A stretch of 64,000 nucleotides of DNA from Bactericera cockerelli (lineage: Eukaryota > Arthropoda > Insecta > Hemiptera > Triozidae): contig CM044959.1 of NCBI GenBank assembly GCA_024516035.1, positions 11,818,765-11,882,764 on the forward strand, read 5' to 3'. The translations under genes were made by a program, and so were the position numbers. Each line of letters begins with the position of its first letter. The first letter of the stretch is position 1. The notes beneath the pieces were generated by a model that did no database searches, was not told the origin of the DNA, and was given only the letters and a program-made list of their open reading frames with translations. This document shows, in pieces, positions 57,345 to 64,000 of the stretch.

Positions 57345-57640
57345 CAATACTTTCATCGATAAAGTGGAAGACTTGTAACCTGGTGGTCGATGTTTCAAGT
57401 CCCGGTTTCAGCGTGGATTTAGTAAAGCGAGTTTGAGTAGTTGTGTTTGGTAATCCAGGTAGTGTATGGATCGGTTGGTTCATATCCAGTGCATGAATTT
57501 TTCTTCCTTAATTTGAGTTTGTGACCACATATAATAATAAGTAATAAGAATCTGAGGGTTAGGTGGTTGAAAACGCTGTGATCATTAACCTCGCCTGGTG
57601 GTTATCTTCCACTAAACAGTGCTGTTATAGTTATTAGTTC
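57345..57640 (+). repeat. Chimeric SINE: SINE-A head with SINE-B body
   Basis: 57345-57440 is SINE-A (TCGATAAAGTGGAAGACTTG, GTTTCAAGTCCCGGTTTC, GCGAGTTTGAGTAGTTGTG). From about 57445 it becomes SINE-B (GGTAATCCAG, TCGGTTGGTTCATATCC, CAGTGCATGAATTTTTC, TGAGTTTGTGACCACA, TCGCCTGGTGG). The join falls in the middle of the SINE-B tRNA part, so it may be a template-switch product or a nested insertion. It ends 57 bp before the LINE poly-A end. Confidence 0.65.
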
Positions 57641-57892
57641 AGTGACGTTTCGACCACTTTTTAGAAATACTGAACATTTTTTACTGCTTCATAATATTTT
57701 TTTTTTTTTTTATGGCTTTAACGGCAGGATTCTCACACTGTGAGCTCTTCCACCCAACCGATGATTTCCCCTCAATCATTCCACAAGGCAAAACCCGATG
57801 GTCAGACAAGGGGAAAGTAGAAAAAGAAGAGATAGAGAGAAAAATAAATAAAATAAAATGTCACACCCAAGAAAGAAATAGAAGAAGAAGGC

Positions 57893-60800
57893 TCATTGAT
57901 CAGCAGCATATAACTGTTTGATCGAATGAATAAAGCTGGGAGCACTCAGCGCATGTCTGATTTCAACTGGCAGCGCATTCCAAAGACGTGAAACCCGAAC
58001 ATGGAATGAATTTGTGTATGCTGAAGATCTATGACAAGGAATCTCCAAGTCTTTAGAGCTTTGAGACCTCGTATTGTATCTGCTTATATCGGATAAATAG
58101 CAGAAAGCACTGCGTAAGTACTGTGGCTTTTCTGAGCTAAGTGTTTTGAATAAGAGAGTCAGGGCGTGAAGATCACGCCGTTGATCTAATCTTATCCAAC
58201 CCAGCTGGGAATAGGAAGGTGAAACATGATCAAATTTTCGCAGATTGCACACATATCTCACACATGCATTTTGAGCCAACTCTAATTTGTGTCCTAAGTC
58301 CACACCAAATCCACCATAGACGGAGTCACAGTAGTCAAAGTGCGGAAACACGAGTGACTCAATAAGTCTTCTTTTAAGATCCATTGGGAAAATATGTTTA
58401 AATTTTCCCAATGTGTACAAACAGAAGAACACCCTCTTCCGCACATGACTAACATGATTCGTCCAGGTTAAGGAATCATCAATCAGAACTCCCAAGTTCT
58501 TAGCATCATTCACAACTGGTATAGCTGTACCGGACAGAACCAGAGGTGGCAGATTAAGGGTTGGGAGAACTGATGAACAGAAATAACGTGTTCCAAGGAT
58601 GAGTGCCTTGGATTTAGCAGGATTCGGGGACAAAAACAGTTCGCTGGCCCAACTCTGGAAAACCTCTAGCTCTCTATTCAACACACATATTGTCTCAGCG
58701 AGTTCCTCAACCAAGCAATGTGTATATATCTGAATATCGTCTGCATAGACATGGTATTTGCAAGATTTAAAGACTCGCCGGAGACCAGATATGTACAGAG
58801 AAAAAAGTAGAGGGCCCAGGACGGAACCTTGCGGGACGCCTGAAGAGATGTCTCTCCATCCAGAGACAGAGCAGCGCTGTTTAACACGCTGCCTTCGTCC
58901 TCGAAGGTAACTACCTATCCAAGACAAAGCAGACCCTGAAAAACGAAACTTGCCCAAGATTGCCAGCAATACATCAAAGTCGACGGAATCGAACGCCTTG
59001 CTCATATCCAAGAGCACCAAAATAGTCACTTTTCTGGCGTCGATTGCCAAACGAATATCGTCTGTCACTCTAAGAAGAGCAGTAGACGTGCTATGGCCTC
59101 GACGGAATCCGGATTGAACAGGGTCGAACAAGTCAAATGCTTCGATGTATTGCAAGATCTGCTGAGAAGCAACCTTTTCCAGGGCTTTAGAAAGAACTGG
59201 CAGTATTGCCACCGGGCGGAAATCGCTACAGGAGGCAGGACTTGAGACCTTATTCAAAGGTATAATCTCTGCTGATCTCCATTCCGATGGAAATACTCCA
59301 GACGTCAAGGATAGGTTAAAAATCCGTGTGATCGATGGGAGGATAAGATCCAAAGACATCCTCACCATAGAAATGTCGATTTCATCGAATCCCCTAGCCT
59401 TTGATCTGATAGCGCGAATCACTGTACTGACGGCTTCCTCCGATACCTCCTCAAAAGAGAACCACACATCAGAAGGTATGGTATCAAAAACAAAAACGTT
59501 ATTTTCAATACCATCCAGAATGGTCCTCTTAACGAGGGGGCATGGACGAGGAACTACGGACACGAAGAACTCATTCAGCTCATCCAGCCCGAAGGTGACT
59601 GGAGGAGATGACTTTAAGTTCCCGATGCCCAAGGAGTTCAATTTCCTCCAGGTAGATTTTGACCCACCCTTCAGAATGCCGCCAGCAAAGCACCGTTTCG
59701 CACGACGAACAAGGTAATTAGTACGATTCTTCTGAATCTTGTAGGCATTTTTATCATTGTCACTGCGTGATTTCTTGAATTTACTCCACAGGCGGTCTCT
59801 AAGAGCCATACTGGATTCAATTTCAGAGCTCATCCACGGAATGGGTGGACGAGTAACACGCTTCTCAACAAGCGGTGCAACCTCATCGAACACTTCCAGA
59901 AAGAACCCTGTGAAAGCACACAGTACATCATCCACAGAAGTGCCCGATGTGGTACTGTTCCAATCGACAGCAGAAAGATGATCCGACAACAGCTCATTGT
60001 CCAGCCTCCTGAGATCCCGATACCTGATATTTTGTACAGGGTACTTGGGTACCTTCACAGAGTAGGCAACATAAAGCATGTCATGCCTCGAGATCCCAGG
60101 GGTCGGTAACTGACCATAGAGCTTAACCCTCTCGGTCTGTGCAGTGAGAGTCAGATCTATCTGTGTCGATGGTCGGGCATCCAGATGGTGATGAGTGGGT
60201 CCCGAAGGAAGAACAGATAGACCAAACAATGTCAATATTTCATTCAGGCGGCAAGTTGAATGATCGGATGAATGTAAAATATTTACATTAAAGTCACCCA
60301 TAATAATTAGATGTTCATATTGACTAATTTGTTCCGTCAATAAATCCTCTAGTATGGTGAGTTCACTAACACCAACATCTGGCGCCTTATATACCACCAC
60401 AGCCAAGAGTTTTGAAAATTTCAATTTTATTTCCACCGCCATATATTCAAAACATGGATTCGAAGTGGATTCACTACACGAGACAATCTTATGAGGAAGA
60501 TCATCTCGTAAATACATCGCAACTCCACCACCTCTCCTAACGCGGTCATGCCTAACAAGTGAATACCCAGGAATGTCAACCACGCTGCTTGATAAATCGG
60601 GCTTAAGCCATGATTCACCAATAAGAACTGCATGTAAGTCCACGCCATCGACAATGGTTCTTAATTCATGTAGGTGTGGCATAACACTCTGGGCATTCAA
60701 ATGCACAGCCTTAAAACATTTAGGGAAACTTGAAAACTTGGTTTTCAAGGTTTGATTTACAGTTGCAAGAGGTTGAAGTGGAGGAGTTGTTGATGGTTGT

Positions 60801-61039
60801 GTGTGAACATTAATAGAGTTAGAGACAGGGGATGAAGAAGTAGAAGTGGAAATCATAGAAGGGGGGGAGACAGAGGATAGCGCAGCGCAAGCATCCCGAC
60901 CGTCAGAGCCAACATCCCTAATCGCGAGATCATCTGTTTCCTGAGAGTCAGGATCGAGATCTAGTGTCCCCTGCATATCCGTGGCTACAGTGCCACTTCT
61001 GTCAATATCGTTCATATCGGACGACGGTGAATGTGTCAT
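57893..61039 (-). CDS. LINE ORF2: endonuclease and reverse transcriptase, intact
   Basis: Open from 61204 to the stop at 57893 (1103 codons); the likely start is Met at 61039, 23 bases after the ORF1 stop, giving 1048 residues. Positions below count from 61204. AP-type endonuclease about 163-385: LNAQS (169), IGESWLKP (195), GDFNVNIL (303), SRHD (372). Reverse transcriptase about 640-900: DFRPVAILPVLSKALEKV (661), QSGFRRGHSTS (697), LLDMSKAFDSVD (731), SSGVPQGSVLGPLL (787), the catalytic YADD (820). There is no RNase H domain. The enzyme nicks the target and reverse-transcribes the element's RNA there. No stop or frameshift in 3.1 kb suggests recent activity, and all listed catalytic motifs look normal. 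Confidence 0.92.
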   Translation of the reverse strand: MTHSPSSDMNDIDRSGTVATDMQGTLDLDPDSQETDDLAIRDVGSDGRDACAALSSVSPPSMISTSTSSSPVSNSINVHTQPSTTPPLQPLATVNQTLKTKFSSFPKCFKAVHLNAQSVMPHLHELRTIVDGVDLHAVLIGESWLKPDLSSSVVDIPGYSLVRHDRVRRGGGVAMYLRDDLPHKIVSCSESTSNPCFEYMAVEIKLKFSKLLAVVVYKAPDVGVSELTILEDLLTEQISQYEHLIIMGDFNVNILHSSDHSTCRLNEILTLFGLSVLPSGPTHHHLDARPSTQIDLTLTAQTERVKLYGQLPTPGISRHDMLYVAYSVKVPKYPVQNIRYRDLRRLDNELLSDHLSAVDWNSTTSGTSVDDVLCAFTGFFLEVFDEVAPLVEKRVTRPPIPWMSSEIESSMALRDRLWSKFKKSRSDNDKNAYKIQKNRTNYLVRRAKRCFAGGILKGGSKSTWRKLNSLGIGNLKSSPPVTFGLDELNEFFVSVVPRPCPLVKRTILDGIENNVFVFDTIPSDVWFSFEEVSEEAVSTVIRAIRSKARGFDEIDISMVRMSLDLILPSITRIFNLSLTSGVFPSEWRSAEIIPLNKVSSPASCSDFRPVAILPVLSKALEKVASQQILQYIEAFDLFDPVQSGFRRGHSTSTALLRVTDDIRLAIDARKVTILVLLDMSKAFDSVDFDVLLAILGKFRFSGSALSWIGSYLRGRRQRVKQRCSVSGWRDISSGVPQGSVLGPLLFSLYISGLRRVFKSCKYHVYADDIQIYTHCLVEELAETICVLNRELEVFQSWASELFLSPNPAKSKALILGTRYFCSSVLPTLNLPPLVLSGTAIPVVNDAKNLGVLIDDSLTWTNHVSHVRKRVFFCLYTLGKFKHIFPMDLKRRLIESLVFPHFDYCDSVYGGFGVDLGHKLELAQNACVRYVCNLRKFDHVSPSYSQLGWIRLDQRRDLHALTLLFKTLSSEKPQYLRSAFCYLSDISRYNTRSQSSKDLEIPCHRSSAYTNSFHVRVSRLWNALPVEIRHALSAPSFIHSIKQLYAADQ

Positions 61040-61061
61040 GCGCTGTGACGCATTCGTCAGA

Positions 61062-61751
61062 CTAGATGAAAAAATTATTTCTATTATTTCTACCCCCACC
61101 CACACTGCACCCTCTCCCCCCAGGTCGCTCACTATACCTATTGCGGGAGTCATTATAGTAATTAGCATTATGGTAATCATAATCCAAGTAAAAATCATAA
61201 TCATAATGACTATCTATAAAGTCAGAGTTTACATTATTAGGGTACATGTTGGGTAAGGTAGAATTAAAGTAAACAATATCATTGTGCCTCTTTTGTCCCT
61301 GTTTCCTACGATTTTGTTTAGGTTTAGACTTAGAATACTTAACATTAGGTACAATAATATTATTAGTATTATTACTATTAAGAACATTGCTGGGACGCTT
61401 CTTTTTTATTTTCTTACTGACTCCCATCTTGTTCGCTGACTTAATCTCCACACCTTCCTTGAATAGCTCCGCCCATTGCTCAGTGAACAGATCACAAAGC
61501 TTTCTCTTCCCGAACTTGTTTAGGTGTAGTCCATCCGGTGAGTAATCTGCATTATTCAGAACAGGCTCAGGATTAAAAATGGTCACATTTTTGGAACGGA
61601 GAAAGTTTGCGATCTTCACGTTGAGACGAGAGATGTGTAGATTCAGATGATGGTCATTTCTCCTCAATGGCACCAGCACAACACCAATCTTACAAGATTG
61701 ATATTTTGATAGCAATTCCGAGTAAGCTTTCAGACAGAAATAGTCCTCACT
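61062..61751 (-). CDS. LINE ORF1 C-terminal part with SGNH/esterase end, 5' truncated
   Basis: Open from 61751 to stop TAG at 61062-61064, with no convincing Met start at the left edge, so the N-terminus is missing. KIGVVLVPLRRND and YSPDGLHLNKFGKRKL (61553 region) form the end of an SGNH/GDSL-type hydrolase fold; the Asp-x-x-His of DGLHL is the second part of the catalytic triad. The Ser and Asn/Gly blocks would be upstream and are absent. The C-terminal third is Lys/Asn/Tyr-rich and basic, probably RNA-binding. CR1- and L2-type LINEs carry such an esterase in ORF1. Overlap in another frame with the ORF2 open region is short. Confidence 0.7.
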   Translation of the reverse strand, partial: SEDYFCLKAYSELLSKYQSCKIGVVLVPLRRNDHHLNLHISRLNVKIANFLRSKNVTIFNPEPVLNNADYSPDGLHLNKFGKRKLCDLFTEQWAELFKEGVEIKSANKMGVSKKIKKKRPSNVLNSNNTNNIIVPNVKYSKSKPKQNRRKQGQKRHNDIVYFNSTLPNMYPNNVNSDFIDSHYDYDFYLDYDYHNANYYNDSRNRYSERPGGRGCSVGGGRNNRNNFFI

Positions 61752-61752
61752 T

Positions 61753-62490
61753 CAGTATCCAGACAGATTTAAAAAAAATGAGCTTTCAATGCTAACTTGA
61801 AAATATATTATCTGCGTTTCTGAGCACCTGGATTGTCTGAAATCCCGTTAAGTTTTAATAGTTTAAAAGCTTAGGCACAACAGCCAATTTGGACGGAAAA
61901 AGCTCGACTGCCCGGCTATTAAAATTCATAATTAGCAAAGAAAGCAATTACAGTATTAAGCTACCTAGAACGTTAAAGTACTCATTCTAGATAAATAGTT
62001 TAATGGTACCTTAAACTTTATATTTTATAAAATACATTTATGGTAGTTATACTCATTATATGTCCCGTTTTACAATTTCCTTCATTATAATAGACCGCCA
62101 AGTGTACAAATAGTGTCCAGTATTAGGTCTACGCACGGTAGTAACGTAAGTTATACAGCTGTAACGTTTAGTCGTAAATAATAAAGCTCTCATGCAGTAT
62201 TGCCGAGTGACAAATGTGATGGTTGCACCGCAGTGTTGCCAGCTTTCCAATGTAGGTCATTGGGGTAGAAGCTAGGAAATTAACTTGCGTTCGTGTTCAA
62301 GTGTGACGGGGTTGTGCTAAAGTTTAGAGCTTTGAATATTATAGATTTTCTGAACTTCCTATGAGCTACTCGCAGTGATAATCTAATGAATTTTTTTGGG
62401 TGATTCCATTACTTTCTTTTCTATAGGTTACCTACTTATATTGTTAAATTGTAGCAATAGAAGATTTTAAATACCTACATAATATTAAAG
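61753..62490. other. Non-coding stretch, nothing recognised
   Basis: AT-rich intron 3 sequence beyond the 5' end of the LINE. No gene, RNA or repeat supported. Confidence 0.5.
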
Positions 62491-62621
62491 AGGGCGGAAT
62501 TAATAGATGTTTTTGTAATACCTCTGTGGCGCTAAGTCTCCATTTACGTACTGTTTTAGATGGTGAAAACAAGTGCTAAGTCATGACTTAAGAACTCGAT
62601 TTTGTCTATTAATTTCGCCCT
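62491..62621. mobile_element. Small MITE, copy 1 (131 bp)
   Basis: Terminal inverted repeats AGGGCGGAATTAATAGA and TCTATTAATTTCGCCCT (two mismatches). The interior, GTGGCGCTAAGTCTC, GCGCTAAG/GTGCTAAGTC and TGACTTAAG, is partly palindromic. A second, inverted copy is at 63761-63895. No coding capacity; target duplication unclear. Confidence 0.7.
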
Positions 62622-63760
62622 AAATATTATAGGAACCCTTTGTTGTTGTTGCCTTTAACATTTTGTGTCGCACATATTTTTATGTATGCATTGCATAATA
62701 TATGTCCTACATTTTCAACACCAGAAAAACATCTCATTTTAATGTTTATACCGAGCGACACAAACTTTAATTTCGCGGTGGTAACAACAGCAAAAGTTTT
62801 GTTCAAACAAAGATGCGAAATGAATGAAAACACAGAGAAGCCGCGAAAAAACAAACAGCGCTCAGGTAAATTAAAACACCAGGTGTTGTGTACAAGGGAG
62901 AAATAAATTTCTCTGGAAGAACATTTAAAAGTTGGTTACCAAAAAAGAAAGAAAAGTTTCATATTTATGGTCCCTTAAAAAATGCGGCTGAAAAAATGGA
63001 CTAGTTGGGAGGAGTTAGCAGGAGTACCTAGTTAGAAACTTACAAGAATTTGAAAGAAAATGATTATGATAATAATAGCAAAAGTCAAAAGGCCTTTGCC
63101 AATACCTACTTATTATTTACCACTTAAATGTTTTTTTTTTTTTTTTTTTTTGTAAAGTATGTCATCTATATGGACCATATAAAATACATATTTTTTATGT
63201 TTTAAAAATGTTATTTTTTTATAAAGACAAAAAAATATATCTTTATATAAAAAAATATATTTATTCTACGTACATCGTCAGCGGTTTTTGGACATCCATA
63301 ATCATACTGATGGTCCGTGTATGGACAGGTTGACGTACTTTATGGCAAGATAGGAATCGGACTTCCAATTTTTCTGAAGCACTTTTATTTATTATTTTTT
63401 TTAATGTTACAAAAATGTAAATAGGGGAGACCTCGCCTCCTATGTGGCTGCAACATGCATCCTCGATTAAACGATAGGGTTCGGTGAAAGTTTTGATAGA
63501 GATATTTTTTGGCATATTTATTTATCGTATGGCTTTATTACACATCTCAAAGTGAGAAGACATGTGTACTAATCTTACTTGATCAAGAAATCTGATGGCA
63601 GTAATTGTTTGATCACCAAAATTGTCAGTACTTTAGCCGCATGTCAATGCGTTGCCCAGGGTGAACCACGAGGAGGCGTACTAACATTTCACCCCAACAT
63701 TTTTTTAACGAAGAATCAAACAAAATGCCTAGAAACAAGTAAAAGATAGGTTTAGGAAAG
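62622..63760. other. Non-coding stretch with poly-T
   Basis: No gene recognised. A 24-25-base poly-T at about 63128-63152 could be the poly-A tail of a minus-strand retrocopy, but no identifiable body follows. Several A/T-run palindromes (ATATTTTTT) occur at 63185-63260. Confidence 0.45.
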
Positions 63761-63895
63761 TTAAATTAATAGACAAAATCGATAACTTAAGTCATTGCTT
63801 AGCGTCGGTTTTCCCTGTTTTAGACTGCATCACAGTACGCAATCAGAGACTTAGCGCCACGGGAGTATCATGAAATCGTCTATTAATTCCACCCT
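63761..63895. mobile_element. Small MITE, copy 2, inverted
   Basis: Inverted relative to 62491-62621: ATTAATAGACAAAATCGATA, CTTAAGTCATTGCTTAGCG, AGACTTAGCGCCAC and TCTATTAATTCCACCCT. One terminus is eroded (AAAGTTAAATTAATAG instead of AGGGTGGAATTAATAG). Confidence 0.65.
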
Positions 63896-64000
63896 CAATG
63901 TTGCTTAACTAGGTACTTTGCACTTTTAACTAGGCACGCTTAACTAGGTACTTCATGTTCAAACGTTTAAAGAGCTTTGATCAAATTTCACCAGGTCCAA

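Larger units (their letters stand above)
57697..61752 (-). mobile_element. Jockey-supergroup (CR1/L2-like) LINE, 5' truncated
   Basis: Minus-strand element of about 4.05 kb. The 3' end is a poly-A (15 T on +, 57697-57711) after a 181-bp 3'UTR. ORF2 is uninterrupted and ORF1 is present only as its C-terminal part, opening just after a stop at 61752-61754, so the 5' end is truncated or lost there. No target duplication is seen when comparing the flanks. Two-ORF layout with an SGNH-type ORF1, an AP-type endonuclease and RT without RNase H fits the CR1/L2/Jockey assemblage; the exact clade needs a tree. Confidence 0.88.
54116..64000 (+). other. DDR intron 3 (at least 9.9 kb, continues past the window)
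   Basis: Donor GTAAGA at 54116; no acceptor with DDR-like coding follows in the window. It hosts the elements at 54491-55988, 57345-57640 and 57697-61752 and the two small MITEs at 62.5 and 63.8 kb. 55989-57344 and 61753-62490 are otherwise featureless apart from a purine tract. Confidence 0.6.

Noticed and set aside
58678..60654. Other open frames across the LINE on both strands
   Set aside because: Shadows of the 1103-codon ORF2.
1..64000. CRISPR arrays, bacterial operons, rRNA genes
   Set aside because: No spaced direct repeats of CRISPR type, no operon-like gene packing and no rRNA-like conserved blocks; the window is plainly eukaryotic.

Overview
The window is AT-rich, intron- and repeat-dominated eukaryotic DNA. 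Signs are canonical GT-AG introns (one about 20.5 kb), tRNA-derived SINEs, MITEs, long (TC)n/(AG)n tracts, a DIRS retroelement and a Jockey-supergroup LINE. An arthropod, perhaps a hemipteran-like insect with a large genome, fits best; that is inference, since no diagnostic host gene beyond DDR is present.

Only one host gene is well supported: the 5' part of a discoidin domain receptor (DDR-type collagen-receptor tyrosine kinase) on the + strand. Exon 1 (start codon and signal peptide, CDS 30454-30526), exon 2 (51066-51172, start of the discoidin domain) and exon 3 (53884-54115, core of the discoidin domain with GAWCPK and IDLHTVHVITASG) are visible. The rest of the discoidin domain, the membrane segment and the kinase lie beyond 64000. 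Bases 1-30395 hold no recognisable gene, so they are intergenic or part of an upstream 5'UTR intron.

Layout: 1-17 kb is non-coding, with SINE copies, foldbacks and a small tandem repeat whose unit folds as a type I hammerhead ribozyme (8432-8492). 17085-23422 is one decayed minus-strand DIRS element with inverted terminal repeats, an internal complementary region, tyrosine recombinase and RNase H remnants and a gag-like remnant; two SINEs are nested in it and a 114-bp minisatellite fills its 5' part. 23.4-30.4 kb is non-coding. 30.5-51 kb is DDR intron 1, with palindromic MITEs at 31.2, 38.4 and 38.9 kb and a 0.45-kb tandem duplication in which one copy carries an 802-bp TA-flanked transposon and the other is the empty site. 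51-54.1 kb holds DDR exons 2-3. 54.1-64 kb is DDR intron 3, with a 1261-bp element flanked by an exact 8-bp duplication, a chimeric SINE, a 5'-truncated LINE with an intact long ORF2 (57697 to about 61752, minus strand) and two copies of a small MITE.

The mobile elements give a relative chronology (SINEs inside DIRS, DNA transposons inside older repeats). The hammerhead repeat, the filled/empty transposon pair, the DIRS end architecture and the reciprocal SINE chimeras are the strongest leads.
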